From Chromatiaceae bacterium (GTDB taxonomy: Bacteria; Pseudomonadota; Gammaproteobacteria; Chromatiales; Chromatiaceae), in NCBI GenBank assembly GCA_024639005.1, contig JAHEJD010000018.1, positions 1-40,597 on the forward strand: a stretch of DNA of 40,597 bases, read 5' to 3'. The translations under genes and the position numbers were made by a program. The notes below the pieces were generated by a model. That model had not been told where the DNA came from, did no database searches, and worked only from the letters and a program-made list of their open reading frames with translations. The first letter of the stretch is position 1; each line of letters begins with the position of its first letter. Positions 24,487-34,836 of this stretch are shown here, piece after piece.

Positions 24487-25838
24487 GCAGGTGCTGGGCC
24501 GCCGCTCTTGGGCCTGCGCCGACGCCGTCGCGGCTGGTCTCCCGCCGATCCCCCGCCGACGGCCTTCTGTTTTCTTCCTTTGGACGGCGGGCCTCGGCGC
24601 TGACCGCTATCGCGGCGCTGCAGCCGATCGGTCTTGTCGATTCGCACCCGGCTGGCCGGGTCGACATCGGGCAGGAGATCGAGAGAAACCGGCTGCACAG
24701 TAATTTTATGCCCGATGTACTGCTCAATATCGGGCAGCGAAAACGCGTAGGTCTCACACACAAATGAGATTGCATCACCCTCGGCGCCCGCGCGGGCGGT
24801 GCGTCCGATACGGTGTACATAGTCTTCCGCGTCTTCGGGCAGGTCATAATTGACCACATGGGTCACGCCTTCGATGTGCAGTCCGCGCGCGGCGACGTCG
24901 GTGGCCACCAGGACCGCGACCTCGCCGCCGGAAAAACGTTTGAGCAGACTGAGGCGCTTCTTTTGCGGTACGTCGCCGGACAGGATTGCCGCGGGGTACC
25001 CGTTACCCTCGAGAAAGCCCCATACCTTGTCGGCCTCGCGTTTGGTGTTGATGAATACGATCACGCGCGACTCGCCGAGCTGCCGCATGAGCCCGATCAG
25101 CAGGCGCACCTTTTCGTCGTTGGCCACCATGTAGGCGGTCTCTTTGACCCGGTCTGCGGTGATCTGCTCCGCTTCGATGACCACCTTCTGCGGATTGTTC
25201 ATATGCTCATAGGCAAGCTCGGTCACCCGGTACGACAGGGTCGCCGAAAACAGCATACCCTGACGGTTTTCGGGGGTCGGGCAACGCCGCAGCAGATAGC
25301 GGATGTCTTTGATGAAGCCCAGATCGAACATGCGATCCGCCTCGTCGAGGACCAGCACCTGGATCGCCCGCAGATCGAAGACATGCTGTTTGAAATAGTC
25401 GATAATCCGGCCAGGGGTGCCGATCAGGATATCCACCCCCTCTTCCAGGGCCTTGCGCTGACTCTCGTAGCCGGTGCCGCCGAAGACCACGCGCACCTTG
25501 AGTCCGGTGTGCGCCGCGAGCACGCAGGCGTCGTTGTAGATCTGCACCGCCAGTTCCCGGGTCGGCGCCAACATGAATGCCCGCGGTTGGTTGGGCCGGC
25601 GCGACAACTCGGCCGGTTCCTGATCCAGTTCGTGGAGCGTGGCCAGAAGGAACGCCGCCGTCTTCCCGGTGCCGGTTTGTGCCTGGCCGGCGATGTCGCG
25701 GCCGTCGAGGGCAATTGGCAGTGTTTCGGCCTGGATCGGCGTACAGTATTCGAAGCCTGCATCGCGAATACCGCGCATAATGGCCTCGGAAAAAGGGAAA
25801 CTGTCGAATCGGATCTTGCTCAGGTGTTTGTCGCTCAT
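24483..25838 (-). CDS. rhlB: DEAD-box RNA helicase RhlB
   Basis: The product has 451 residues with the full DEAD-box set: Q motif 'FEYCTPIQAETLP', Walker A 'AQTGTGKTAAF', 'PTRELAVQI', 'TPGRIIDYF', DEAD in 'VLDEADRMFD', 'SATLS', 'IVFINTKREAD', 'DVAARGLHIEGVTHV' and 'HRIGRTARAG'. A basic tail (about 405-451, many Arg and Lys) follows, as in RhlB, where it binds RNA and helps dock to RNase E. RhlB unwinds RNA in the degradosome. The context, divergent from trxA-rho, matches that of E. coli rhlB. The gene overlaps ykgJ at its end. Confidence 0.93.
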   Translation of the reverse strand: MSDKHLSKIRFDSFPFSEAIMRGIRDAGFEYCTPIQAETLPIALDGRDIAGQAQTGTGKTAAFLLATLHELDQEPAELSRRPNQPRAFMLAPTRELAVQIYNDACVLAAHTGLKVRVVFGGTGYESQRKALEEGVDILIGTPGRIIDYFKQHVFDLRAIQVLVLDEADRMFDLGFIKDIRYLLRRCPTPENRQGMLFSATLSYRVTELAYEHMNNPQKVVIEAEQITADRVKETAYMVANDEKVRLLIGLMRQLGESRVIVFINTKREADKVWGFLEGNGYPAAILSGDVPQKKRLSLLKRFSGGEVAVLVATDVAARGLHIEGVTHVVNYDLPEDAEDYVHRIGRTARAGAEGDAISFVCETYAFSLPDIEQYIGHKITVQPVSLDLLPDVDPASRVRIDKTDRLQRRDSGQRRGPPSKGRKQKAVGGGSAGDQPRRRRRRPKSGGPAPA

Positions 25839-26030
25839 GGCGCGCTAGGATACCTGAATTCCGGGGTCTGAAGCGCCAAGGGCTTGAATTAAGCGGACTG
25901 ATCGGCTGAAATGCCGGGAATTGCGCGAAGGCCGACACCTGGGCGGCGCACACATGCGGGACCCGCCCGCGAAACCGGCAACCCGGCAGGGCGCCGGTTC
26001 CTGAATTCCCAAGCTATCTGGAGACAGTCA

Positions 26031-26357
26031 GTGAGTGACAAGATCGTTCATGTTACGGACGACAATTTTGAGAATGAGGTATTACAGTCCTCAGCACCTG
26101 TGCTGGTAGACTACTGGGCCGAGTGGTGCGGTCCCTGCAAGATGATTGCCCCGGTGCTGGACGAGATCGCCGGTGAATACCAGGGGCGGGTGAAGATCGC
26201 CAAATTGAATATTGACGACAATCCGAACACGCCGCCGCGTTACGGCATTCGTGGTATCCCGACGCTGATGCTGTTCAAGGACGGCGAGGTCGAAGCGACC
26301 AAGGTGGGTGCGGTTTCAAAGTCGCAGCTTACCGCCTTTATCGATAGCAACCTCTAG
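26031..26357 (+). CDS. trxA: Thioredoxin 1
   Basis: The product has 108 residues with the active site WCGPC (32-36) and cis-proline loop '[13 protein letters not shown]'. It is a full-length cytoplasmic thioredoxin with no signal peptide, reducing disulfides in enzymes such as ribonucleotide reductase. The GTG at 26031, after CTGGAGACAGTCA, gives the normal N-terminus '[13 protein letters not shown]'. The frame is open upstream to 25911 but that part is not thioredoxin. rho follows, as in most gammaproteobacteria. Confidence 0.95.
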   Translation: MSDKIVHVTDDNFENEVLQSSAPVLVDYWAEWCGPCKMIAPVLDEIAGEYQGRVKIAKLNIDDNPNTPPRYGIRGIPTLMLFKDGEVEATKVGAVSKSQLTAFIDSNL

Positions 26358-26536
26358 AATATAGGCGCGCGGCCGCGCCGCGTCTCTGGATGCTGGACGC
26401 ATGGCGTGCGCGTGCTAAACTTGCGGCTGGTCTCCCTCGAGGCCGTTCTTCCCGTCGATTTTTTCATGAAGAAACAGGCGCTACTGCGCCTTTCCCCCAA
26501 CAATCCCGACCGAACGACGTGTTCCCAAGGCTGGAC

Positions 26537-27799
26537 ATGAACCTAACTGAACTCAAGAAAATGCCTGTTCCCGAGCTCAACGCGCTCGCGCAGTCGATGA
26601 ATATCGAGGGCGTTGCCCGCTCACGCAAACAGGATCTTATCTTCGCCATACTCAAGGCGCATGCCAAGAAGGGCGAGGACATCTACGGCGACGGTGTCTT
26701 GGAGATCCTGTCCGACGGTTTCGGCTTCTTGCGTTCGGAGGATTCCTCCTACCTGGCAGGGCCCGACGACATCTACGTGTCCCCCAGTCAGATACGGCGT
26801 TTCAGCCTGCGTACCGGCGATACCATCTCCGGGAAGATTCGGCCACCCAAGGACAACGAGCGCTATTTCGCGATGCTCAAGGTCGACTCGATTAATTTCG
26901 ACAAGCCCGAAAATGCGAAGAACAAGATTCTGTTCGAGAATTTCACGCCGCTGTTCGCCAACAAGAAGTTTCATCTGGAGATGGGTAACGGCAGCACCGA
27001 GGACATCACCGCGCGGACTATCGAACTCTGTGCACCCATCGGCAAGGGACAACGCGGTCTGATTGTCTCGCCGCCAAAGGCCGGCAAGACCATGCTGATG
27101 CAGAATATCGCTCAGTCGATTGCAAGCAATCACCCGGAATCTCACCTGATTGTCTTGTTGATCGATGAACGACCGGAAGAGGTCACGGAGATGAAGCGCT
27201 CAGTGCGCGCCGAGGTGATCTCATCGACGTTCGACGAGCCGGCGGCACGGCATGTGCAGGTCGCCGAGATGGTGATCGAAAAGGCCAAGCGCCTGGTCGA
27301 GCACAAGAAGGACGTCGTTATCCTGCTCGATTCCATTACGCGCCTGGCGCGGGCCTACAACACCGTCATTCCGTCCTCGGGTAAGGTCCTGACCGGCGGT
27401 GTCGATGCGAATGCGCTGCAGAAGCCGAAACGTTTCTTTGGCGCTGCGCGTAATGTCGAGGAAGGGGGGTCGTTGACCATCATCGCGACGGCGCTGGTCG
27501 AAACCGGTTCGCGCATGGACGATGTGATCTACGAGGAGTTCAAGGGCACCGGGAACATGGAGGTGCACCTGGACCGCCGCATCGCGGAGAAACGCATCTT
27601 CCCGGCGATCAACATCAACCGCTCGGGTACGCGGCGCGAAGAGCTGCTGATGCCAGAGAACGAACTGCAGAAGATGTGGATCCTGCGCAAGATCCTGCAC
27701 CCGATGGACGAGCTCGCGGCAATGGAGTTTTTGTACGACAAACTCAAGGCCACCAAGACCAATCAGGAGTTCTTCGACGCCATGCGGTCGAAGGCCTGA
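26537..27799 (+). CDS. rho: Transcription termination factor Rho
   Basis: The product has 420 residues, the normal length. It starts '[19 protein letters not shown]' (Rho_N), followed by the cold-shock-like RNA-binding domain with '[17 protein letters not shown]'. The ATPase follows, with Walker A 'PPKAGKTML', '[16 protein letters not shown]' and '[17 protein letters not shown]'. Rho is the hexameric RNA translocase that ends transcription. A leader of about 180 bases lies between trxA and rho; rho genes commonly autoregulate through such leaders, although no specific element was identified. Confidence 0.97.
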   Translation: MNLTELKKMPVPELNALAQSMNIEGVARSRKQDLIFAILKAHAKKGEDIYGDGVLEILSDGFGFLRSEDSSYLAGPDDIYVSPSQIRRFSLRTGDTISGKIRPPKDNERYFAMLKVDSINFDKPENAKNKILFENFTPLFANKKFHLEMGNGSTEDITARTIELCAPIGKGQRGLIVSPPKAGKTMLMQNIAQSIASNHPESHLIVLLIDERPEEVTEMKRSVRAEVISSTFDEPAARHVQVAEMVIEKAKRLVEHKKDVVILLDSITRLARAYNTVIPSSGKVLTGGVDANALQKPKRFFGAARNVEEGGSLTIIATALVETGSRMDDVIYEEFKGTGNMEVHLDRRIAEKRIFPAININRSGTRREELLMPENELQKMWILRKILHPMDELAAMEFLYDKLKATKTNQEFFDAMRSKA

Positions 27800-27944
27800 G
27801 CCCGAAGAGGCCAAACCGCGACCGAAGTAGAACCCGCCGGCACAAACGCAGTCGCTGAGCATAACGCTTCAATCCCAACGGCGCCTCGCCAAGCGAGTCG
27901 AGTCGCACTGCGGCAACTGCGTTGGCGTATCCTCTTGCGCATGA

Positions 27945-28688
<744 letters not shown>

Positions 28689-28707
28689 AAACGGGTAACC
28701 TAGGCCC

Positions 28708-30129
28708 ATGGGACAGGAGATATCCGGCAGCGAGTTCGACGACGCGGCATTCGCCGAGTTTCGCCACCGCCTCGACGACGAGACCCGGCTGCTGGCCGAG
28801 TGGCTCGCGCAGGGCAGGCTGAACTGCGCGGAGCGGCGAATCGGCTTCGAGATCGAGGCCTGGCTGATCGACGGTGACGCCCGACCCGCGGCACAGAACC
28901 AGGAGTTTCTGGCTGCGGTCGATGATCCCTACGTGGTGCCTGAGCTGGCGCGCTTCAACTTTGAGATCAACTCTGATCCCCTGCCGGTGGCGCCCGGGGC
29001 TTTCGATGCCATGCACGATGCCCTGCTCGCACGTTGGCAGAACTGCCAGGACTCGGCCACCGGGATCGGCCTGCGTCCACTCTTGATCGGCATTCTGCCC
29101 ACGGTGCACAGCGGCGACCTGGTACTCGACAATATGTCGCCGCTGGAGCGCTACAAGGCGCTGAACGACCAGGTGTTTCGGCTGCGCCATGGACAGCCGA
29201 TCGTGCTCGACATCGAGGGTGTCGAACATCTTGCGCATCGGCATCAGGATGTGATGCTGGAGTCCGCCACCACCTCACTGCAGGTCCATGTCGAAGTGGA
29301 TGCAGCCGAGGCGGCACGGGCGTTCAATATCTGCAAGATGATCTCTGCGGTGACCGTGGGTGCGGCCGCCAATTCGCCGTTCCTGTTCGAGCGTCAGCTC
29401 TGGCGGGAGACGCGTATACCCCTGTTCGAACAGGCAGTAGCCGTCGGCGGCAGCGATTACAGCAAGCGCGTGACCTTCGGCATCCGCTATGCGCAGGACA
29501 GCATCCTCGAGTGTTTCGAGGCCAACCTTTGGCGTTACCCCGTTATTCTGCCGGACCTGATGGATACCGCACCCGACGCGTTGGCGCATTTGCGCCTGCA
29601 CAATGGCACCATATGGCGCTGGAATCGCCCGTTGATCGGCTTCGATTCAGCGGGGGTGCCGCACTGTCGCATTGAGCACCGGGTGATCGCGGCCGGCCCC
29701 ACAGCGCGTGATGCCATCGCGAATGTCGCGTTGTTTCTCGGTCTGTTCGAGGCGTTGATGCGCTCGCCGCAGTCGCTCGAGACGCGCCTGCCCTTTGCGG
29801 ATGCGTGCAGCAACTTCTATGCGGCGGCACGCTTTGGCCTTGCCGCGGAGGTATCCTGGCTCGATGGCGTGAAGGCTAGGTTGCAGGATCTGTTGCTGTC
29901 GCAATTGCTTGATACGGCCGGCGAGGGCCTGGCACTGGCCGGGCTGCCCCAGGCAGAGATTGCGCAGTGGCTGGGGATTGTCCGGGCGCGTGCCGCGCAG
30001 CACCAGACCGGAGCGGACTGGCAGATCGCCTGGGTGAAACGGCATGGCCGAGATTTTGGCCGCCTGGTCGACGCCTATGCCGAACGGCAGGCAGGCAACC
30101 TGGCGGTGAGCAACTGGAGTTTGGAGTGA
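28708..30129 (+). CDS. GCS2-type carboxylate-amine ligase
   Basis: The product has 473 residues with the glutamate-cysteine ligase type 2 fold. 'RRIGFEIEAWLID' carries the metal-binding glutamates, 'LARFNFEINSDP' is the second acidic strand, and 'SATTSLQVHVEVD' and 'CRIEHRVIAAGPT' complete the site. Such enzymes couple a carboxylate, often the gamma-carboxyl of glutamate, to an amine with ATP. This is not classical GshA, and the true substrate is unknown. Its stop overlaps the start of the aspartoacylase-like gene (GTGA), so the two are translated together. Confidence 0.82.
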   Translation: MGQEISGSEFDDAAFAEFRHRLDDETRLLAEWLAQGRLNCAERRIGFEIEAWLIDGDARPAAQNQEFLAAVDDPYVVPELARFNFEINSDPLPVAPGAFDAMHDALLARWQNCQDSATGIGLRPLLIGILPTVHSGDLVLDNMSPLERYKALNDQVFRLRHGQPIVLDIEGVEHLAHRHQDVMLESATTSLQVHVEVDAAEAARAFNICKMISAVTVGAAANSPFLFERQLWRETRIPLFEQAVAVGGSDYSKRVTFGIRYAQDSILECFEANLWRYPVILPDLMDTAPDALAHLRLHNGTIWRWNRPLIGFDSAGVPHCRIEHRVIAAGPTARDAIANVALFLGLFEALMRSPQSLETRLPFADACSNFYAAARFGLAAEVSWLDGVKARLQDLLLSQLLDTAGEGLALAGLPQAEIAQWLGIVRARAAQHQTGADWQIAWVKRHGRDFGRLVDAYAERQAGNLAVSNWSLE

Positions 30130-31166
30130 CTGACTTGTTACGCGAAGTGGACGAGATGCCGTTGTCTGTGCTTGATACCCCGGCCAGCAGTCTGCATGAC
30201 ATCCTGGGTGGTCCGACGCTGTTCCACCTGGCCGGGCAGCGCGAGCCTGCGCTGTTCGTATCCGTATTGATGCATGGCAACGAGACCAGCGGCTGGGATT
30301 CGATTCGCCAGGTGCTGCGAGGTTTTCGCAGTGGCGAAGGCCTCGATCTGCCACGTTCGCTGAGCCTGTTCGTCGGCAATACCGCTGCGGCCAAGGTCGG
30401 TGTCAGGCATCTGCCGGACCAGCCGGATTACAATCGCGTCTGGCCCGGCAGCGAGACCAGCGGCACGCCGGAGCACGACCTGATGCGCCAGGTGGTAGAC
30501 ACCATGGCCGGCCGAGAGATCTTCGCCTCGGTCGATGTGCACAACAACACCGGGCTCAATCCACACTACGCCTGCGTCAACGTGCTCGAGCATCAGTCGC
30601 TGCATCTCGCGGCCTTGTTTGGTCGTATCGTGGTGTATTTCGTGCGCCCGCGCGGTGTGGCCTCGATGGCAATGGCCGCGCTGGGGCCCTCGGTGACCCT
30701 GGAATGCGGCAAAGTGGGCCAGCCACGCGGGGTCGAGCATGCAGCCGAGTACCTTGAGGCCTGCCTGCATCTTGCGGAGATTCCCAGCCATCGGGTGGCG
30801 ACGCACGACATCGACCTTTATCACACCGTGGCCATCGTTCGGGTGCCGCCGCAGCACGAGTTTTCCTTCGGTGACGGCCAGGCCGAGATCAGCTTCTCAC
30901 GCAATCTCGATACCATGAACTTTCGTGAACTCCCGGTCGGTAGCCTGATCGCCGAATGCAATGGCGCGCTGCGCAAGCCGCTGGATGTCCGCGACGAGCA
31001 GGATCATGCGGTCGCGGAGCGTTATTTTCGTGTCGAAGATGGCCGCCTGGTCACCCGCGTGCCGGTCATGCCCTCGATGTTGACCTGTAATCCCGAGGTT
31101 ATCCGACAGGATTGCCTGTGTTACCTGATGGAGCGCTATAACGATCATCTGGCCGATGCAGGCTAA
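30126..31166 (+). CDS. Succinylglutamate desuccinylase/aspartoacylase-like protein (M14 fold)
   Basis: The product has 346 residues. The zinc site is visible: 'LMHGNETSG' gives His and Glu, and 'SVDVHNNTG' the second His. 'VTLECGK' supplies a likely catalytic Glu. 'VGNTAAAKVGVRHLPDQPDYNRVWPG' resembles the Asn-Arg substrate-binding block of the family. These enzymes hydrolyse N-acyl amino acids. The GTG start at 30126 is inside the previous gene's stop. Pairing a hydrolase of amide bonds with an amide ligase suggests one pathway or a make-and-recycle cycle; the compound is unknown. Confidence 0.8.
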   Translation: MTDLLREVDEMPLSVLDTPASSLHDILGGPTLFHLAGQREPALFVSVLMHGNETSGWDSIRQVLRGFRSGEGLDLPRSLSLFVGNTAAAKVGVRHLPDQPDYNRVWPGSETSGTPEHDLMRQVVDTMAGREIFASVDVHNNTGLNPHYACVNVLEHQSLHLAALFGRIVVYFVRPRGVASMAMAALGPSVTLECGKVGQPRGVEHAAEYLEACLHLAEIPSHRVATHDIDLYHTVAIVRVPPQHEFSFGDGQAEISFSRNLDTMNFRELPVGSLIAECNGALRKPLDVRDEQDHAVAERYFRVEDGRLVTRVPVMPSMLTCNPEVIRQDCLCYLMERYNDHLADAG

Positions 31167-31171
31167 GCGCC

Positions 31172-31684
31172 GTGGAGAAAGGGTTGACCCCAATCGTTAT
31201 CGATATCGAGGCCTCGGGATTCGGTCGGGGCAGTTACCCCGTGGAGGTCGGTCTGGTCCTACCGGACGGCGCGCGCCACTGTTACCTGATTACACCGGCG
31301 CGTCACTGGCGGCATTGGGACGAAGAGGCGGAAAAGATCCACGGCATCACGCGTGAGGCCCTGTCCAGTTATGGGCGTTCGCTGCACGACGTCGCGTCTC
31401 GCTTGAACGCGCTGCTGGGTAAGAAGACCGCTTACAGCGATGCCTGGTCATTCGATATGTCCTGGCTGGGGAAGCTGTACGACGCGGCAGGCATACGGCA
31501 GACATTCCGGGTGGCAGACATCATCGGCCTGATCGACGAGGAACAGCGCAGCCGCTGGCATGCGGTAAAGCAACAAGTGGTCGAGGAGTTGGGCCTGCAC
31601 CGCCATCGAGCAAGTGGCGATGCGCGCATCCTGCAGGAGACCTGGCGGCGTATCAGTCGACACGCCGCCCAAATCAGTGGCTAG
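31172..31684 (+). CDS. DEDD-type 3'-5' exonuclease-like protein
   Basis: The product has 170 residues. The DEDDh motifs are in order: 'IDIEASGFG' (Asp11, Glu13), 'KIHGITREAL', 'YSDAWSFDMSWL' with the second-motif Asp, and 'LHRHRASGDARIL' with the final His and Asp. It probably trims DNA or RNA ends. The GTG at 31172 lies 5 bases after the preceding stop. The last bases overlap the end of the convergent YdcF gene by 4. Confidence 0.75.
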   Translation: MEKGLTPIVIDIEASGFGRGSYPVEVGLVLPDGARHCYLITPARHWRHWDEEAEKIHGITREALSSYGRSLHDVASRLNALLGKKTAYSDAWSFDMSWLGKLYDAAGIRQTFRVADIIGLIDEEQRSRWHAVKQQVVEELGLHRHRASGDARILQETWRRISRHAAQISG

Positions 31685-32457
31685 CGGTCTTTCAGCCGGT
31701 ACCAGACCAATCCGGCCATCTCATGCAGGATCAGATAGCTGCGTCCGAGCCTGCCCGGGTGCGGCAGCCAGTCGCCGAACTCGCCCGGTTGCCGCAGCGC
31801 AGGCGGCACATGCAGGAAGGCGAAGGGTGCCGGGATGGCGTTGATACCTGCGGCCCGGGCACTGAGCATTGCGCGTGGCATATGGAATGCGTGGGTCACC
31901 AGCAGGACGCGCCCGAGTCCCTGTTTCTCAAGGATATCTGCGCTGAATTCCGCATTCTCCCAGGTGTCGCGGCTGGTGTCCTCGACCGCCAGCGCAGTCA
32001 CGCCGGCGCGCCCCTGCAGCCAGTCGGCGCCGAGTTCCGCTAAAGACGAGGTGTCGCCCTGGACACTGCCACCGCTGAGCACGATCGGCAGGCCGGTCTG
32101 TCGATGCAGCGCCAGGGCGTAATCGATGCGTTCCAGGCTCCTCGCGTCCAAGGCATCGGCCCCACCGTATTCCGCGTTGGAGCGGCGCACACCGGCCAGC
32201 AGCACGAGGATTGCATCGGCACGGCTGTTGCGCAGTTCCTCCGCCGACGGTGCCGGGATGGTCTCGAGGTGCTCGGCCAGCCAGTCGACCGCGACTGGCG
32301 TCGACAGTCCGTACAGCCCGACGATGCCCAGCAGTATCAGCAGGCGGCCGATGGGCCGGCGTATCAACAGCCAGCCGACCAGCAGCAGCAGGATCAGGCT
32401 GCCCGGCGGCAGCACGAACAGCTTCAGGATCGCGCGGGTCGCGACATCGAGCTCCAT
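31681..32457 (-). CDS. YdcF/ElyC-family membrane protein
   Basis: The product has 258 residues. Two membrane segments lie in the first 55 residues ('LFVLPPGSLILLLLVGWLLI', 'LLILLGIVGLYGLSTPV'). A DUF218 domain follows: 'ADAILVLLAGVRRSNAEYGG', 'PIVLSGGSVQGDTSSLAELGADWL', 'VEDTSRDTWENAEFSADIL', 'VLLVTHAFHMPRAMLSARAAG'. ElyC of this family affects envelope integrity and lipid-carrier use, but the reaction is unclear. Its ATG overlaps the lipA stop (TGATG), so translation is coupled. Confidence 0.85.
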   Translation of the reverse strand: MELDVATRAILKLFVLPPGSLILLLLVGWLLIRRPIGRLLILLGIVGLYGLSTPVAVDWLAEHLETIPAPSAEELRNSRADAILVLLAGVRRSNAEYGGADALDARSLERIDYALALHRQTGLPIVLSGGSVQGDTSSLAELGADWLQGRAGVTALAVEDTSRDTWENAEFSADILEKQGLGRVLLVTHAFHMPRAMLSARAAGINAIPAPFAFLHVPPALRQPGEFGDWLPHPGRLGRSYLILHEMAGLVWYRLKDR

Positions 32458-33428
32458 CAGCCAGCCAGCAGCGGGTCCGCCTGCAGGTCGGCGTGATAGG
32501 ACGAGCGCACCATCGGGCCACTCGCGACATTGGAGAACCCCATGCGCTCGCCGACCTCGCGCAGTTGCGAAAATTCTTCCGGGGTGACGAAGCGATCGAC
32601 CGGCAGGTGGTCGCGACTCGGTTGCAGATATTGCCCGAGGGTCAGCATCTCGCAGCCGTGAGCGCGCAGATCGCGCATCACTTCTTCGACCTCGGTACGC
32701 GTCTCGCCGAGGCCGAGCATGATGCCGGACTTGGTCGGGACCGTCGGATGCCGGGCCTTGAAGCGCTGCAGCAGGTCCAGCGACCACCGGTAATCGGCGC
32801 CCGGGCGTGCCTGGCGGTAGAGCCGTGGCACGGTCTCGAGGTTGTGATTGAAGACGTCCGGTGGTTGATCGGCGAGGCACTCGATGGCGACCTGCATGCG
32901 GCCACGAAAATCCGGCACCAGGATCTCGACCGTCGTCGTCGGGGTCAGGGTGCGCACGGCCGTGATGCAGTCGGCGAAGTGACCGGCGCCGCCGTCGCGC
33001 AGGTCGTCGCGATCGACCGAGGTGATGACCACATACCGGAGCGCCATCGCGGCGATCGCCTCGGCGAGTTGGCGCGGCTCGGCGGCGTCGAGTGGCCGGG
33101 GCTTGCCGTGTGCCACATCACAAAAGGGACAGCGCCGGGTGCAGATGTCGCCCATGATCATGAAGGTCGCCGTGCCGTGGTTGAAGCATTCGCCCAGATT
33201 GGGGCACTGCGCCTCTTCACAGACTGAGCTGAGCCCATGCTCGCGCAGGATCTGCTTGATCCGCGTGACCCCTGGGCCGCTCGGCGGTCTGGCGCGGATC
33301 CAGCGCGGCTTACGCTTGACCTCGGTGGTGGGTTCGACCTTGACCGGGATCCGGCTCACTTTGTCGCGACCCCGCTGATGAGTCTGCGGCTGCCGGCGTG
33401 ACGGCGCGTCGTAGGGCTTGTTCGGCAT
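32457..33428 (-). CDS. lipA: Lipoyl synthase
   Basis: The product has 323 residues. The auxiliary cluster cysteines are C70, C75 and C81 ('[12 protein letters not shown]') and the radical-SAM cysteines C96, C100 and C103 ('CTRRCPFC'). The C-terminal serine ligand is in 'VRSSYHAD'. LipA inserts two sulfurs into octanoyl groups to make lipoate. The N-terminus is longer and basic, with the family core starting near '[13 protein letters not shown]'. No lipB is adjacent in this window. It is cotranscribed with the YdcF gene. Confidence 0.96.
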   Translation of the reverse strand: MPNKPYDAPSRRQPQTHQRGRDKVSRIPVKVEPTTEVKRKPRWIRARPPSGPGVTRIKQILREHGLSSVCEEAQCPNLGECFNHGTATFMIMGDICTRRCPFCDVAHGKPRPLDAAEPRQLAEAIAAMALRYVVITSVDRDDLRDGGAGHFADCITAVRTLTPTTTVEILVPDFRGRMQVAIECLADQPPDVFNHNLETVPRLYRQARPGADYRWSLDLLQRFKARHPTVPTKSGIMLGLGETRTEVEEVMRDLRAHGCEMLTLGQYLQPSRDHLPVDRFVTPEEFSQLREVGERMGFSNVASGPMVRSSYHADLQADPLLAG

Positions 33429-33699
33429 GTTCGCCTGAGATCATAGAGACAGGATTCGATGCGAAGATTGTAGCGCTTTCTGTATCGCCCAAGCCGTTTT
33501 CTGCGCAGGGGTTAAGGAGGCCCCGTTTGGGGCATCGCGTCAGCGGTGGTCCCTTCTCCCGCCGGGAGAAGGACAGGATGAGGGAAAGCAAAATGAACGC
33601 GCGATCATTCTCGCTCCCCTCACCCCCGCCCTCTGTGCAGGAGACGGCGTGTCGGTTGCGATCCTGCTGAATCAATCAAGCCCGACAGTCTGCTCGGTT
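33429..33699. other. Upstream region of lipA with REP-like hairpin
   Basis: No gene is supported here. On the minus strand TACAAT (complement of 33467-33472) may be the -10 box of the lipA promoter, without a clear -35. A REP-like hairpin follows at 33552-33572. Confidence 0.35.
33552..33572. repeat. REP-like hairpin
   Basis: CCTTCTCCC, loop GCC and GGGAGAAGG form a perfect 9-pair stem followed by GACAGGATGAGGG. This sequence type is a familiar dispersed hairpin in gammaproteobacterial intergenic DNA. A smaller hairpin (GCCCC, GTTT, GGGGC) lies just left of it at 33520-33533. Confidence 0.55.
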
Positions 33700-33885
33700 C
33701 CGCGGAGGTATACAGCCTGTCGGACTTGACCGTTTGCGGCGAAAGTCACTGGGAGCGAATCAAATCAGGTAATCGTCTGAGGAGAATAGCCCCGCTATTT
33801 GACGAAGAGGGTAAGCGCAGTTGATCGCTATCCAGGGATTTGCAGCCAAACAGCGTTAAGTCCGACAGGCTGTATACTGCCGCGG
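33700..33885. mobile_element. MITE-like 186-bp element with 28-bp terminal inverted repeats
   Basis: The 28 bases at 33700-33727 match the reverse complement of 33858-33885 at 26 positions; the shared core is TATACAGCCTGTCGGACTT. Inside, the two halves keep matching imperfectly: GTTTG, AAA, CTGG, AGCGA and TCAA blocks appear in the same order on both strands. The centre is a perfect small hairpin, AATAGC-CCC-GCTATT, at 33785-33799. The whole element is thus an imperfect palindrome centred near 33792. It has no coding frame of note, as expected for a non-autonomous miniature element or a collapsed pair of insertion-sequence ends. No target-site duplication was evident by eye. The right arm ends 27 bases before the SPFH gene. 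Confidence 0.7.
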
Positions 33886-33912
33886 ATTCCAACCTTCTAT
33901 GAGATACAGCAA

Positions 33913-34836
33913 ATGAGCGAGTTCGGTGTCTTTACCCTGTTTCTGTTCGGTCTGGCGGTGGTCATCCTGTTCCTGGGCGTCAAGTCGATACCCCAGGGCA
34001 ACGAGTGGACGGTCGAGCGCTTCGGCAGGTTCACCCGCAGCCTGCGCCCGGGGCTGAACCTGATCGTGCCGGTGGTCGATCGGATTGGACAAAAGCTCAA
34101 TATGATGGAGCAGGTGCTGGATGTGCCGACCCAGGAGATCATCACCAAAGACAACGCGATGGTGTCGGTAGACGGCGTGGTCTTCTATCAGGTCCTGGAT
34201 GCGGCCAAGGCGGCCTATGAGGTCAGCAACCTGGAATATGCCACGCTCAATCTGACCATGACCAATATCCGAACCGTCATGGGATCGATGGATCTCGACG
34301 AGCTGCTGTCGAAGCGCGATGAGATCAACGCACGCCTGCTGACCGTAGTCGACGAGGCGACCACGCCCTGGGGTGTCAAGGTGACCCGGATCGAGATCAA
34401 GGACATCAGCCCGCCGTTGGATCTGGTGGAATCGATGGCGCGCCAGATGAAGGCCGAACGTGACAAGCGCGCGGCGATCCTTGAGGCGGAGGGCGCGCGC
34501 CAGGCCGAGATCCTCAAGGCCGACGGCGACAAGCAGGCGGCGATCCTGCAGGCCGAGGGTGAAAAGGAGGCCGCCTTCCGTGAGGCCGAGGCGCGCGAAC
34601 GTCTCGCCGAGGCCGAGGCCAGGGCGACCACCATGGTGTCGGACGCGATCGCCAAGGGCGATGTCCAGGCGGTGAATTACTTCGTCGCGCAGAAGTACGT
34701 TGAGGCCCTGCAGACCATCGGCACCGCGCCCAACCAGAAGCTGATCTTCATGCCGATGGAGGCCAGCGGCGTGATTGGCGCCATCGGTGGCGTGGCGGAG
34801 CTGGCGAAGAGCGCCATGCAGAAGGGCGGCGCATGA
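33913..34836 (+). CDS. SPFH-domain protein (stomatin/QmcA-like)
   Basis: The product has 307 residues. One membrane segment lies at 5-21 ('[18 protein letters not shown]'). The SPFH/band-7 domain follows ('[30 protein letters not shown]', '[23 protein letters not shown]'). A coiled coil at about 180-245 repeats E-A-E-x-x-x-x-A units. Such proteins form large membrane scaffolds; QmcA-type members act with NfeD partners. The ATG at 33913 precedes the membrane segment. The gene is 27 bases from the palindromic element, so its promoter may lie within it. Confidence 0.92.
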   Translation: MSEFGVFTLFLFGLAVVILFLGVKSIPQGNEWTVERFGRFTRSLRPGLNLIVPVVDRIGQKLNMMEQVLDVPTQEIITKDNAMVSVDGVVFYQVLDAAKAAYEVSNLEYATLNLTMTNIRTVMGSMDLDELLSKRDEINARLLTVVDEATTPWGVKVTRIEIKDISPPLDLVESMARQMKAERDKRAAILEAEGARQAEILKADGDKQAAILQAEGEKEAAFREAEARERLAEAEARATTMVSDAIAKGDVQAVNYFVAQKYVEALQTIGTAPNQKLIFMPMEASGVIGAIGGVAELAKSAMQKGGA

